A stretch of 64,000 bases of DNA from the NCBI GenBank assembly GCA_947504705.1, contig CANNIA010000014.1:23531-87530 (forward strand), read 5' to 3'. Both the position numbers and the translations under genes were made by a program. Below, one piece after another: positions 45,182 to 54,270 of the stretch. The first letter of the stretch is position 1; each line of letters starts with the position of its first letter. Under the pieces are notes generated by a model, which saw only the letters and a list, made by a program, of their open reading frames with translations, did no database searches and was not told where the DNA came from. The DNA comes from Paracoccaceae bacterium. Lineage in GTDB: Bacteria > Pseudomonadota > Alphaproteobacteria > Rhodobacterales > Rhodobacteraceae.

Positions 45182-45589
45182 CCTGCGGCTCCTTGCCTCT
45201 TCCTCCTTCTATAAAGAAGAATTGAAAGAAGGAATGATGATGATGGTGGGCCTGTGGAAATCGGGATTGCCGATTGCACCCCCAATGCTGTCCACAAGCG
45301 ACTGGGCGTGGATAAGGTCGGGAGAAAACCGTGCGCGCCGAAAAAGGCACGAAAACTCATTTCTTTCCAGTATGCTAGGGTGTAGAGACCGCAGAATCTT
45401 TCCACAGCCACTTTCCCCGAGACCTAGGATGGCCCGGTTTTCCTATCCGATGCAACAAGTCCGCGCACAGCGGGATATCTTCTGCGATGCGGTGCTGAAA
45501 CCGGGGGGTTATCCCATGGCCCTTGCGTCAGGGTCGTTTCGGGCGATACCACCCAGAAGAACAAACAGCGGATATGCACAGCTTTACAC
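45182..45589. other. Putative chromosomal replication origin (oriC) region
   Basis: This 408-base gap lies between leftward genes (hemJ, rho, mnmE, mnmG, rsmG, parA, parB) and rightward genes (maf, aroE, coaE, dnaQ), so transcription diverges from it. It holds DnaA-box-like 9-mers: CGTGGATAA (45307-45315, 8/9 in reverse), ATATGCACA (45572-45580, 8/9), and 7/9 matches TGTGGAAAT (45253-45261), CTGTCCACA (45288-45296), CTTTCCACA (45398-45406) and CTTTACACA (45582-45590). An AT-rich stretch around 45208-45240 could be the unwinding element. No gene is seen here. Confidence 0.6.
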
Positions 45590-46183
45590 ATGGGTCTGAT
45601 CCTTGCCTCTACCTCGCCGATCCGGCTGCAGATGCTGCGCGCTGCGGGTCTGACCGTTGAAGCCACCGCGCCGCGCGTGGATGAGGCGAGCATCCGTGAC
45701 GCGCTGGTCGCCGAGGGCGCGCATCCGCGCGACATTGCCGATGCGCTGGCCGAGATGAAGGCCCGCAAGGTGGCCGAGAAACGTCCGGGTGATCTTGTGC
45801 TGGGCTGCGATCAGGTTCTGGAGTTGGATCGAGAGATATTTGCCAAGCCCGAAACGCCCGATGAAGCCCGAAACCAACTGCGCCAGTTGCGAGGGAAAAG
45901 CCACAAGCTGCAGTCTGCCATCGTTGCCTATGAAAGTGCCGAACCGGTCTGGCGGCATACCGCCGAGGCGCGGCTGACCATGCACCAGATTTCCGACGCC
46001 TATCTTGACGACTATGTCGCCCGGAACTGGGAGAGCATTCGCCACTCGGTCGGCGGCTACAAGATCGAGGAAGAGGGTGTGCGGCTGTTTTCCGCCATTT
46101 CGGGGGATCACTTCACGATTCTTGGCCTACCGCTTTTGCCCCTGTTGGCATGGTTGGAAACTCGGGGCATGATCGCCAGATGA
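45590..46183 (+). CDS. maf: Maf-family nucleoside triphosphate pyrophosphatase
   Basis: Maf/YceF enzymes remove pyrophosphate from modified nucleotides such as m7GTP, TTP or UTP, acting as house-cleaning enzymes. The 197-residue protein has the start [19 protein letters not shown], the catalytic GCDQVL motif (the DQ form is closer to YceF than to the DTVV form), [20 protein letters not shown] and [11 protein letters not shown]. It is the first gene right of the putative origin, and it overlaps aroE by ATGA. Confidence 0.92.
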   Translation: MGLILASTSPIRLQMLRAAGLTVEATAPRVDEASIRDALVAEGAHPRDIADALAEMKARKVAEKRPGDLVLGCDQVLELDREIFAKPETPDEARNQLRQLRGKSHKLQSAIVAYESAEPVWRHTAEARLTMHQISDAYLDDYVARNWESIRHSVGGYKIEEEGVRLFSAISGDHFTILGLPLLPLLAWLETRGMIAR

Positions 46184-47019
46184 GTGAACATCCCCGTATC
46201 CCACTGGCCGGCGTCATTGGCCATCCGATTGCCCATAGCCGCAGCCCGGCGCTGCACAATTACTGGCTGCGCAGATATGGGCTGAAGGGACATTATGTCC
46301 CGATCGACATCGCGCCGATGGAACTGGCCGAGATGGTCCAAACCCTACCCCGGCTGGGTTTTGTCGGGCTGAACGTCACGATTCCCCATAAGGAAGCGAT
46401 ACTGCAAATCGCGGATATCGTCACGGATCGGGCGGCGCTGATCGGGGCGGCGAATACACTGATCTTCCGCAAGGACGGCAAAATTCACGCCGACAACACG
46501 GACGGGTCTGGGTTTATCGCCAACTTGCGGCAGAATGCCCCGAAATGGGAGCCGACTTCTGGCCCCGCCGTAGTTCTTGGCGCAGGAGGCGCCGCGCGGG
46601 CGGTCGTTGCCGCCTTGGTAGAAGTCGGGGTTCCAGAAATCCGCCTGACCAACCGGACCCGGCCGCGCGCCGATGCGCTTCGGTCGGATTTCGGGGCGAA
46701 GATCCATGTCTATGAATGGGTCCAGGCCGGAAATCTGATGGATGACGCGGTGACGGTGATCAACACAACCTCGCTTGGGATGACGGGCAAGCTCGACCTT
46801 CCGGTTTCCCTTCACCGGCTGAACCCCGGCGCTTTGGTCAATGATCTGGTCTATACCCCGCTGAAGACCCAATTCCTGATCGAAGCCGAGGCTCAGGGGG
46901 CGAAGGTCGTGGACGGTCTGGGGATGCTTTTGCATCAGGCCGCGCCGGGGTTTGAAAGATGGTTCGGGCTGCGACCGGAAGTTGATGAGGCGACCCGTCA
47001 GGCTGTGCTGTCAGCATGA
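46180..47019 (+). CDS. aroE: Shikimate dehydrogenase
   Basis: AroE reduces 3-dehydroshikimate to shikimate with NADPH. The 279-residue protein has [18 protein letters not shown] (shikimate-binding serines), [10 protein letters not shown] with the catalytic lysine, NTDGSGF with the aspartate, and the NADP motif [14 protein letters not shown] with NRT. The start at 46180 overlaps maf by ATGA; the longer frame to 46150 lacks similarity. It overlaps coaE similarly. Confidence 0.96.
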   Translation: MSEHPRIPLAGVIGHPIAHSRSPALHNYWLRRYGLKGHYVPIDIAPMELAEMVQTLPRLGFVGLNVTIPHKEAILQIADIVTDRAALIGAANTLIFRKDGKIHADNTDGSGFIANLRQNAPKWEPTSGPAVVLGAGGAARAVVAALVEVGVPEIRLTNRTRPRADALRSDFGAKIHVYEWVQAGNLMDDAVTVINTTSLGMTGKLDLPVSLHRLNPGALVNDLVYTPLKTQFLIEAEAQGAKVVDGLGMLLHQAAPGFERWFGLRPEVDEATRQAVLSA

Positions 47020-47615
47020 GTTTCCGCATCGGCCTTACGGGTTCAATCGGCATGGGAAAATCGACCACGGCGGCGATGTTCGCCGATGAAGGTCTGCCGA
47101 TTTGGGATGCGGACGCGACCGTTCATCGGCTTTACGAACCGGGCCAAGCGGCGGCGGTTGCCGTTGCGGAATTGTTCCCGCATGCGATGGATATGGATGG
47201 CCGGGTGAACCGGTCAGTGCTGCGGGCGATGATCCAAGCTGACCGGACTGTGCTTGACCGGTTGAATGCCGCCGTTCATCCGCTTACTTCTGAGGACCGA
47301 GCCGGGTTTCTGGCAGCCAATGCGAAGGCCCCGATTGTTCTTCTGGACATTCCGCTGCTGTACGAAACCGGGCTGGAAGGGTTGTGCGATGCTGTTGCGG
47401 TCGTCTCGGCCCCGCCCGAGATCCAGCGGGAAAGGGTGCTGCAGCGCGGGATGTCGGAAGCGGATTTTCGGATGGTCCTGTCGCGGCAGATGCCGGATTC
47501 CGAAAAGCGGGCGCGGGCGGATTATGTGATTGCGACGACCAGTCTTGATGCGGCCCGAAAGGGCGTGAAAGATGCGCTGGCCGACATTCGCCAACGGATC
47601 GCCAGACATGCGTGA
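47016..47615 (+). CDS. coaE: Dephospho-CoA kinase
   Basis: CoaE makes the last step of coenzyme A synthesis, phosphorylating the ribose 3'-OH of dephospho-CoA. The 199-residue protein has the P-loop [12 protein letters not shown] near the start, [31 protein letters not shown] and [10 protein letters not shown]. Length is typical. It overlaps aroE by ATGA and dnaQ by eight bases, so the maf-aroE-coaE-dnaQ run is tightly coupled. Confidence 0.96.
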   Translation: MSFRIGLTGSIGMGKSTTAAMFADEGLPIWDADATVHRLYEPGQAAAVAVAELFPHAMDMDGRVNRSVLRAMIQADRTVLDRLNAAVHPLTSEDRAGFLAANAKAPIVLLDIPLLYETGLEGLCDAVAVVSAPPEIQRERVLQRGMSEADFRMVLSRQMPDSEKRARADYVIATTSLDAARKGVKDALADIRQRIARHA

Positions 47616-48342
47616 GATCGTCCTTGATACCGAAACCACGGGCTTTGAGCCGGGCGAGGGCCACCGGATCGTCGAGATCGGCGCAATTGAGTTGTTCAAT
47701 CACCTGCCGACCGGGCAGACCTATCACCAATACATCAACCCCGAACGCGGCATGCCGATCGGGGCGTTTGAGGTTCATGGTATAGGGCACGATATCCTTG
47801 AAACTCTGGGCAAGGCGGTTCCTGGCGGAGTGACGCTAAAGGACAAGCCAGTCTTTGCCCGGGTCGGCCAAGGCTTTTTGGATTTCATAGGCGAAGCGCA
47901 GCTGGTGATCCACAACGCCGCCTTCGATATGAAATTCCTAAACTTCGAACTGGAACGCGCTGGCCTGCCCGGCCTGCCTTTTGCCCGGGCGACTGACACG
48001 CTGCAGATTGCCCGGGCCAAGTTTCCTGGCTCTCCCGCCTCGCTTGATGCGCTGTGCCGCCGGTTTAGCATCGACAACTCGATGCGCGAAAAGCACGGCG
48101 CGCTGCTGGACAGCGAAATTCTGGCCGAGGTCTATCTGGAACTGATCGGCGGGCGTCAGCCGGGGCTTGTTCTAAACAGCGTGGCCCCGGCGCCAGTCAA
48201 AGGGGCTATGGGTGACACGACCTGGCGGCCGCGTCCGCGACCGGAGCCCTTGACCCCCCGGATCACCCCGGAGGAAGGTGCCGCGCATGAAGAGATGGTC
48301 GCAAAGCTGGGCGATGCGGCCATCTGGCGGAAGGAAGCGTGA
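47608..48342 (+). CDS. dnaQ: DNA polymerase III epsilon subunit (proofreading exonuclease)
   Basis: DnaQ is the 3'-5' exonuclease of the replicative polymerase. The 244-residue protein carries the DEDDh motifs Exo[10 protein letters not shown], Exo[16 protein letters not shown] and ExoIII with [19 protein letters not shown]-terminal proline-rich tail could be the clamp- or alpha-binding part. The start at 47608 ([12 protein letters not shown]) overlaps coaE. It is three bases from the convergent secB end. Confidence 0.96.
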   Translation: MREIVLDTETTGFEPGEGHRIVEIGAIELFNHLPTGQTYHQYINPERGMPIGAFEVHGIGHDILETLGKAVPGGVTLKDKPVFARVGQGFLDFIGEAQLVIHNAAFDMKFLNFELERAGLPGLPFARATDTLQIARAKFPGSPASLDALCRRFSIDNSMREKHGALLDSEILAEVYLELIGGRQPGLVLNSVAPAPVKGAMGDTTWRPRPRPEPLTPRITPEEGAAHEEMVAKLGDAAIWRKEA

Positions 48343-48345
48343 GGT

Positions 48346-48852
48346 TTAGTTGACCTTTTCGGCCGGAACCTGCTGTGCCTGAACGCGGCGGGCAAGTTCC
48401 TGGCGATACAGGGCCAAGAAATCCACCGTATCGACGTTGAGCGGAGGGAAGCCGCCGTCGCGCGTCACGTCGGAAATGATCCGGCGCACGAAGGGGAACA
48501 AAAGCCGCGGGCATTCGATCAGAAGCATCGGGTGCAGCTGCTCTTCCGACACGCCATCGATGTGGAAGGTGCCGCCGTATTCCAACTCAAGCAGGAACAG
48601 CACTTCGCCATTGGCCTTATTCTTCGAGGTCACCTTGAACTTGATGATCACTTCGAACTGGTTTGCGACCGGACGCTTGCGGGCATCAAGGCTTACCGCG
48701 ACCTGAACGTCGGGCTGAACTTCGCCGCCGCTTAGGCCCTTTTGCACAACCAGATTTTCAAACGACAGGTCGCGCACGTACTGCGCCAGCACCTGCAACC
48801 GAACCTGAGCCGCGGCAGTCGTGCCGTTGCCTGTCTGGTTTTCATCGGCCAT
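48346..48852 (-). CDS. secB: Protein-export chaperone SecB
   Basis: SecB holds unfolded preproteins for SecA. The 168-residue protein starts MADENQTGNG, has LAQYVRDLSFEN and ECPRLLFPFVRRIISDVTRDGGFPPLNVDTVDFLALYRQ, all SecB hallmarks. The upstream extension to 48903 lacks similarity. It is one of the usual genes on the rightward side of alphaproteobacterial origins, near dnaQ. Confidence 0.96.
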   Translation of the reverse strand: MADENQTGNGTTAAAQVRLQVLAQYVRDLSFENLVVQKGLSGGEVQPDVQVAVSLDARKRPVANQFEVIIKFKVTSKNKANGEVLFLLELEYGGTFHIDGVSEEQLHPMLLIECPRLLFPFVRRIISDVTRDGGFPPLNVDTVDFLALYRQELARRVQAQQVPAEKVN

Positions 48853-48919
48853 AAACGTTACTCCATCCAGATTTCGCGGCGTTCCTAGCAGGTCAGGCTG
48901 CAAGCCTCAATGCCGGCGC

Positions 48920-49372
48920 TCACGGCTTTTGATTGCTTGAATCCTGATCAACGGACACCGAAGGCGAGGAAACGTCCCGCCACTCTCCATCCACCACAAC
49001 GGTCACTTTACTTGCCGCCGAAAGAGTTGCGAAGCGGCGAGAGATCAAGCCAAGGACCAGCCTGCGGATTGGCGCAAATAGAAGAAGGATGCCGATCGTA
49101 TCGGTAAGCGGGCCCGGCAGGATAAGGAGAAGGCCCGCGATCAGAACCAAGGCGCGATGTGCCATTGGGTCGTTGCGGTCGCGAAACTCGTCCAGCCGGT
49201 AGCTCATCCCGCCACCGCCAAGCATCGCGATGCCCTTAAGCAGGATCACCCCCAAACCGGCGGTTCCAACGATCCAAGCCAGCGTCAGCCAAAGGCCGAT
49301 TGCCGCGCCCATTTTGATAAGCAGCACAATTTCGACCAGCACCAGCACCAGAAATCCCAGCAGGAACCACAT
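48920..49372 (-). CDS. fxsA: FxsA family membrane protein
   Basis: FxsA is an inner-membrane protein first noted as a suppressor of phage T7 exclusion by F plasmid. Its role is unclear. The 150-residue protein has helices LLGFLVLVLVEIVLLIKMG, GLWLTLAWIVGTAGLGVILL and VLIAGLLLILPGPLTDTIGILLLF, the latter with the family GLLLxxPGxxTD motif. The start at 49372 (MWFLLGFL) is chosen because the family begins with a helix; the frame remains open far upstream over timA. Confidence 0.9.
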   Translation of the reverse strand: MWFLLGFLVLVLVEIVLLIKMGAAIGLWLTLAWIVGTAGLGVILLKGIAMLGGGGMSYRLDEFRDRNDPMAHRALVLIAGLLLILPGPLTDTIGILLLFAPIRRLVLGLISRRFATLSAASKVTVVVDGEWRDVSSPSVSVDQDSSNQKP

Positions 49373-49489
49373 CTTATCTTTCTCCCCAATTTTCGACCGT
49401 ATCCACAGGTAGACTTCCACCGAACCCGACCCTACATAGGAGGATAACCGGCGCATGCCAACCAAAACGTCGATTGTCAGAGGACCACA

Positions 49490-50149
49490 ATGAACGGAAC
49501 GATGATCCAGCTGCTGGTTCTTGCCGGGATCGCGATCTTTCTTATCCTGAAGCTTCGATCTGTGCTTGGAACGCGGGAGGGATTTGAGAAGCCGCCGATC
49601 CCGCTTGACCAGCTCCATCCCACCATAGTTGGGAAACCAGAGGTGATCGACGGCGGCAAGGACCACGACATCATTGATCACACACCGGAGGATTCGGATT
49701 CGGCCAGGGCCTTGGCTGAAATGAAGAAAATCGAGCCAAGCTTTGCGGTGACGCCGTTCCTTGAGGGCGCGCGCGGGGCTTACGAGATGATCCTCATGGC
49801 CTTCGAGCGCGGTGATCTGGAGTCGATCCGTCCGTTTCTGTCCGATGAAGTAGAAGAAAGTTTCGCCGAAGCAATCGCGGCGCGTGCGCGTGATGGTCTG
49901 ACGGTCGAGGCAAGCTTCCTTGGTTTCAAGGACCTTGGCTTGGAAGAGGCGACCTACAATTTCGACAGCGGAATGGCAGAAATCACCGTCCGCTTTGTTG
50001 GCGAGCAAACCTATGTTGTTCGCAACACGGCGGGTGAGGTCGTTGAAGGCGGCCCACGCGAGATCAAGAAACAGCGCGATCTCTGGACCTTTGCGCGACA
50101 GATGGGGTCTTCGGATCCCAACTGGCAGCTTGTCGCAACTGGCGATTGA
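49490..50149 (+). CDS. timA: Tim44/TimA family membrane protein
   Basis: Alphaproteobacterial TimA is related to the C-terminal domain of mitochondrial Tim44 and is bound to the inner membrane. The 219-residue protein has one N-terminal helix (MIQLLVLAGIAIFLILKLRSVLG), a linker, and a Tim44-like domain (FLEGARGAYEMILMAFERGDLESIRPFLSDEVEESFAEAI, later WTFARQMGSSDPNWQLVAT). It is divergent from fxsA and beside secB, in the usual order of this group. Confidence 0.92.
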   Translation: MNGTMIQLLVLAGIAIFLILKLRSVLGTREGFEKPPIPLDQLHPTIVGKPEVIDGGKDHDIIDHTPEDSDSARALAEMKKIEPSFAVTPFLEGARGAYEMILMAFERGDLESIRPFLSDEVEESFAEAIAARARDGLTVEASFLGFKDLGLEEATYNFDSGMAEITVRFVGEQTYVVRNTAGEVVEGGPREIKKQRDLWTFARQMGSSDPNWQLVATGD

Positions 50150-50159
50150 TGCGGCTGAG

Positions 50160-51185
50160 ATGCGTGTGGCGTCAGGCCTTCTTGCGATTGCGGTGGCTCT
50201 GATGGCCTCGCCGTCGATGTCGGTTGAGGTGCTGGATTTCGACGCGCTTGATGGCTGGTACGACGACAACCATGTCGAAGCTTTAACCGCCTTTCTACGG
50301 ACCTGCGATCTGATCGATCAGCCCGACTGGGCCCCGATCTGTGCGGTTGCCGCCGATGTGCCGCAGGACGACGCCTCGGCTCGAAGCTTCTTCGAGATTT
50401 TCTTCAAGCCCATCATCGTGGGAAAGCCCCCAGCCCTGTTCACCGGCTATTTCGAACCGGAGCTTGATGGGTCGCCAGTTCAGACCGGGCGCTTCAAATA
50501 CCCGATCTATCGCCGTCCGCCTGAACTGAAGGACGGAACCGTTTTCCATTCCCGTGAGGCCATTGAAAACGGTGCGCTTGACGGGCGCGGTCTTGAGTTG
50601 GCCTGGCTGGATGATCCGGTGGATGTCTATTTCCTGCAGGTGCAGGGATCGGGCCGGATCCGGATGACAGACGGAACGGTGATGCGCGTTGGCTATGCCG
50701 GGGCGAATGGCCATTCCTATCGGTCGGTCGGCCATGAAATGGTGCGACGCGGGACCCTGACGATGGATGAGGTTTCTGCACCGGGAATTGCCTCTTGGGT
50801 GCGCAACAACCCGGATGCCGGGCGCGATTTGCTGCAGACCAACCCCTCGTATGTCTTTTTTCGCAAGATCGGCACCCTGACCGCCGAAGACGGCCCGATT
50901 GGCGCGATGGGGCGGTCGATCACCACCATGCGGTCGATTGCGATTGATCCGAAATTCACCCCCCTTGGCGCGCCGGTCTGGATCGAGAAGGACGGGAAAA
51001 GCCCGATCCGAAGCCTGATGATCGCGCAAGATACCGGGGGCGCGATCAAGGGGATGCAGCGGGCCGATCTTTTCATCGGAACCGGGGCGGATGCCGGAAC
51101 TTTGGCAGGGCATATCAAGGACGGCGGGCGCATGGTCCTGCTGCTGCCCATCGACCGCGCCTACGCTATGCTTGATCCTGATTGA
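50160..51185 (+). CDS. mltA: Membrane-bound lytic murein transglycosylase A (MltA)
   Basis: MltA cleaves peptidoglycan glycan strands. The 341-residue protein has a signal peptide (VASGLLAIAVALMASPSMS), the MltA domain (FTGYFEPELDGSPVQTGRFKYPIYRRPPEL), QVQGSGRIRM, and the 3D domain with AQDTGGAIKGMQRADLFIGTG, which holds the catalytic aspartate. The start at 50160 follows timA by 10 bases and fits the signal peptide. Confidence 0.93.
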   Translation: MRVASGLLAIAVALMASPSMSVEVLDFDALDGWYDDNHVEALTAFLRTCDLIDQPDWAPICAVAADVPQDDASARSFFEIFFKPIIVGKPPALFTGYFEPELDGSPVQTGRFKYPIYRRPPELKDGTVFHSREAIENGALDGRGLELAWLDDPVDVYFLQVQGSGRIRMTDGTVMRVGYAGANGHSYRSVGHEMVRRGTLTMDEVSAPGIASWVRNNPDAGRDLLQTNPSYVFFRKIGTLTAEDGPIGAMGRSITTMRSIAIDPKFTPLGAPVWIEKDGKSPIRSLMIAQDTGGAIKGMQRADLFIGTGADAGTLAGHIKDGGRMVLLLPIDRAYAMLDPD

Positions 51186-51188
51186 CCC

Positions 51189-51782
51189 ATGGCCCGCCGC
51201 CGTATCCTTACGCCGGAGGAGCAAGACCTTTGGCGCACAGTCGCGGGTTCAGCGCGGCCGATGCATCCCAAAAAGCACAGCTTGGCCCCGGCAGCCGAGC
51301 CGCCCCGGCCCGCTGCCCTTCATCACGCGAAACCGCGGCTTTCCCCGTTTCATCTGGGCGAGAAGCACCGCGTACCCGAGCGGCACGATATTCTGCAAAG
51401 CCTCGCGGAGAGTATAGCAGGCGCCCCTTTACGGATGGATGCCGGGACCCATGCACGAATGCAGCGCGGCAAGCTTGCCCCCGAGGCGCGTATTGATCTG
51501 CACGGCATGACGCTGGCCGAAGCCCATCCCGAGCTGATCCATTTCATCCTGAATGCACAGTCTGCCGAGCTGCGACTGGTTCTGGTCATCACCGGCAAAG
51601 GCAAACGGCGCGAGGATGCGGGGCCAATTCCGCAACGAATCGGCGCGTTGCGCCATCAGGTGCCGCAATGGCTGCGGCTTCCGCCTCTTGGCCCGGCAGT
51701 GCTGCAGATCACCGAAGCGCATCTGAAGCATGGCGGATCGGGCGCCTATTACGTCTATCTGCGTCGCCGTGGCAAAGGCTGA
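51189..51782 (+). CDS. Smr-domain protein
   Basis: The C-terminal Smr domain (IDLHGMTLAEAHPELIHFI, LVITGKGKRR, and the ALRHQVPQWLRLPPLGPAVLQITEA segment) is related to MutS2 nucleases and often cleaves nucleic acid, though the precise role of stand-alone members is unclear. The 197-residue protein has a basic, low-complexity N-terminal half. It starts three bases after the mltA stop. Confidence 0.9.
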   Translation: MARRRILTPEEQDLWRTVAGSARPMHPKKHSLAPAAEPPRPAALHHAKPRLSPFHLGEKHRVPERHDILQSLAESIAGAPLRMDAGTHARMQRGKLAPEARIDLHGMTLAEAHPELIHFILNAQSAELRLVLVITGKGKRREDAGPIPQRIGALRHQVPQWLRLPPLGPAVLQITEAHLKHGGSGAYYVYLRRRGKG

Positions 51783-51783
51783 T

Positions 51784-51960
51784 CTAATCCATCTGGCGCG
51801 CCTCGCTGACCAGCATCACCGGGATGCCGTCGCGGATCGGAAAGGCCAGATGTGCCGCCATGGAAATCAGCTCTTGCCGTTCCGCGTCATAGGTCAGGAC
51901 GGCATTTGTGACCGGGCAGACAAGGGCCTCAAGCACACGACGGTCTAGGGACTCGCTCAT
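51784..51960 (-). CDS. Trm112 family small protein
   Basis: This 58-residue protein ([20 protein letters not shown], then [37 protein letters not shown], read here in two parts) has the Trm112/YcaR pattern LVCP..., [12 protein letters not shown]. In eukaryotes Trm112 activates methyltransferases; the bacterial role is unknown. Only the first of the usual cysteines is kept. It overlaps the Lon-N gene by ATGA and lies just outside the Smr gene on the other strand. Confidence 0.9.
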   Translation of the reverse strand: MSESLDRRVLEALVCPVTNAVLTYDAERQELISMAAHLAFPIRDGIPVMLVSEARQMD

Positions 51961-52604
51961 TGCAGGGTTTCCTCTTCACCGTCGCCGCGCAGGGCGAATT
52001 CGATCAGCGTCACCAAAGTCTCGCGTCGGGTCATCAGGCTTGGGGCCTCAAGCAGGGCCTGCTTTTCCTCGGGCGAAAACGGGCAGAGCATCGACAGGGA
52101 ATTGACCAAAAGCTCAGGGTCGGCCTCTTTCAAACCCTTCCAGTCGGTCGACAGGCCTTGTTTTTCGAAGAACCGGCCAAGTACAGCAAGGAAAGCCTCT
52201 CTATCAAAGCGCTGGTCTTCTTCGGTCAAACCAAGATCCCGGCCGAACGGAGCCCAGTCGACCAGACAGCGCCGATAGGGGGCAAAACCCTGAACCTCTT
52301 CCTTCACCCGAAAGCGTGACACGCCGGAAAGCGTGATCATAAAGCGCCCGTCGTCGGTTTCGGAAAAGCTGGTCAGGCGTCCGCCGCAGCCGATGGCCTG
52401 CAGGCGCTTTTCGCCGTTGGGCGTTTGGCGGGGCTGGATCATCCCGATCAGGCGGTGCTTGGTCTTCAGGCAATCTTCGATCATCGCCAGATAGCGCGGT
52501 TCGAAGATGTGCAGGGGCAGGCGCGCCCGGGGCAGCAAAAGCGCCCCCGGCAAGGGAAAGACCGCGATCGTGTCTGGGAGGTCGGCTGCTGTGATCATGG
52601 GCAT
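51957..52604 (-). CDS. LON peptidase substrate-binding (Lon-N) domain protein
   Basis: The 215-residue protein consists of a Lon N-terminal-like domain: [36 protein letters not shown] is the signature, and [34 protein letters not shown] follows. It lacks the ATPase and protease parts. Such stand-alone Lon-N proteins may recognise substrates, but no function is proven. It precedes the Trm112-like gene and follows the thioredoxin-TPR gene by 21 bases. Confidence 0.9.
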   Translation of the reverse strand: MPMITAADLPDTIAVFPLPGALLLPRARLPLHIFEPRYLAMIEDCLKTKHRLIGMIQPRQTPNGEKRLQAIGCGGRLTSFSETDDGRFMITLSGVSRFRVKEEVQGFAPYRRCLVDWAPFGRDLGLTEEDQRFDREAFLAVLGRFFEKQGLSTDWKGLKEADPELLVNSLSMLCPFSPEEKQALLEAPSLMTRRETLVTLIEFALRGDGEEETLQ

Positions 52605-52625
52605 CAGGGTGGCCCGTGTTTGAGT

Positions 52626-53528
52626 TCAGGCAAAGATCATCGACGACAGGCGGCGGCGACCGGCAAGAACAATCGGGTCCTGCGGCTTCAGCGCCTCGAA
52701 AATGGTGAAAAGCTGGGTCTTGGCCGCGCCGTCGTTCCATTCCCGGTCCCGGCGGAAGAGGTCGAGAAGCTCATCGACGGCGCCTTGGGTGTTGCCCGCC
52801 GCCAAAAGCCCCGCCGCAAGGTCGAAGCGCGCCTGAAGATCGGCGGGGTTCTTTTCGACGGCGGCACGAAGTTCCGCTTCAGGTCCGGCATTGGCGGCCT
52901 GTTTGGCAAGCTCCAACTGCGCACGGGCGGCGTCGAGTTCTTTGGACTTGGCCACTGCGGCCGGGGCATCGGCAAGCAGGGCTTCGGCCTGTTCCAGATT
53001 GTTCAGCGCCAGATGGGCACGGACCAAGCCGCCAAAAGCAGCGGCGTTCTCGGGCTCTTCCTCAAGAATCGCTGCAAATGTCTCCGCCGCATCGGCGGCA
53101 GCGCCTTCGGTCAGCATCTGTTCAGCGGCCTCGATTGCTTCGGTAAGACCACCATCCCCGGCCAAGGCCGAAACCCGTTCGACAAAGGCCTTGAGTTCGG
53201 AGCCTGGAACCGCGCCCTGAAAGCCATCGACCGGCTTGCCCTGCCAGAAAGCATAGACGGTGGGGATCGACTGGATCTGCAATTGCGCGGCGATGCGCTG
53301 GTTCTGGTCGACATCGACCTTGACCATCTTCACCTTGCCACCGGCAGCAGTCACCGCAGCCTCAAGCATCGGGCCGAGCGTTTTGCAGGGCCCGCACCAA
53401 GTGGCCCAGAAATCGACGATGACCGGAAGCTCACGGCTGGCCTCGATCACATCGGCCAGGAATGTTGCCTCGGTTGCGTCCTTGATCAGATCGGCTTTCG
53501 CTTGCGGCTTTTCGCCCAGACTCAGCAT
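52626..53528 (-). CDS. Thioredoxin-TPR protein (CnoX/YbbN-like)
   Basis: The N-terminal thioredoxin domain has CGPC (45-48, in FWATWCGPCKTL) and continues to about residue 115. The rest is TPR-like (LEEEPENAAAFGGLVRAHLALNN, KNPADLQARFDLAAGLLAAGN) ending near residue 300. CnoX/YbbN proteins are chaperone-redox proteins that protect substrates during hypochlorous acid stress and hand them to GroEL; E. coli YbbN has SxxC, but this one keeps both cysteines, so it may be redox active. Confidence 0.9.
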   Translation of the reverse strand: MLSLGEKPQAKADLIKDATEATFLADVIEASRELPVIVDFWATWCGPCKTLGPMLEAAVTAAGGKVKMVKVDVDQNQRIAAQLQIQSIPTVYAFWQGKPVDGFQGAVPGSELKAFVERVSALAGDGGLTEAIEAAEQMLTEGAAADAAETFAAILEEEPENAAAFGGLVRAHLALNNLEQAEALLADAPAAVAKSKELDAARAQLELAKQAANAGPEAELRAAVEKNPADLQARFDLAAGLLAAGNTQGAVDELLDLFRRDREWNDGAAKTQLFTIFEALKPQDPIVLAGRRRLSSMIFA

Positions 53529-53591
53529 AGTGCCCTCTTCGCTGCTTTCGCCGCATATATGGGCTTTTGCGACGGAAACGCCAAGGGGCCG

Positions 53592-54155
53592 CTAGCGTTT
53601 GTGGCAGAAGATCAGATGGTCGTTGACCATGCCCGAGGCTTGCATGAAGGCATAGGTGATCGTGGGGCCGACGAAATTAAAGCCCTCACGCTTCAGGGCC
53701 TTCGACATTGCTTGGGATTCTTCGGTCTGGCTTGGAACATTAGCCATCGTGACCGGCTGGCGTTGGAGCGGGGCTCCGCCGACAAATGACCAGAGGAACG
53801 GGGAAAATCCCTGTGCCGCCTCGATCCGCAGAAAGGCTTGCGCGCTGCGGATCGTGCTTTCGATCTTACCGCGGTGGCGAACGATGCCGGAATCGGAAAG
53901 CAGGCGGGTGACTTCAGGTTCGCCCCAAGTCGCTATGATGGTTGGATCAAACCCCTGGAGCGCCGCGCGAAACCCCTCGCGCTTGCGCAGGATGGTGATC
54001 CAGGCCAGGCCCGCCTGAAAGGTTTCGAGGATCAGAAGTTCGAACAGCCGCTTCGGGGCTCGCTCCGGCCGACCCCATTCCTGATCGTGGTAGTCGACAT
54101 AAAGCGGATCGGTCCCGCACCAGGGACAGCGCGCAAGATCGGTATCCGTGCCCAT
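53592..54155 (-). CDS. tag: DNA-3-methyladenine glycosylase I
   Basis: Tag removes 3-methyladenine from alkylated DNA. The 187-residue protein starts MGTDTDLARCPWCGTDPLYVDYHDQEWG, matching the zinc-binding Cys and the YHDxEWG motif, then LFELLILETFQAGLAWITILRKRE with the catalytic Glu, and ends MVNDHLIFCHKR with the second zinc ligands. It sits alone between the thioredoxin gene and the divergent EAL gene. Confidence 0.94.
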   Translation of the reverse strand: MGTDTDLARCPWCGTDPLYVDYHDQEWGRPERAPKRLFELLILETFQAGLAWITILRKREGFRAALQGFDPTIIATWGEPEVTRLLSDSGIVRHRGKIESTIRSAQAFLRIEAAQGFSPFLWSFVGGAPLQRQPVTMANVPSQTEESQAMSKALKREGFNFVGPTITYAFMQASGMVNDHLIFCHKR

Positions 54156-54270
54156 TTCCGGCCCCTTTCGTAAATAGTGTAAGATTAGAACAAAATGGGA
54201 ATCTTAGCGTTCGGTTTACCGATGCAGGCCTAGGTTGTCGACGGTCTTTGCGCTGCTTTGAGGTCTGGGA

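Noticed and set aside
52425..53789. 454-codon plus-strand frame opposite the thioredoxin-TPR and tag genes
   Set aside because: It is antisense to three well-supported genes and has no family features.
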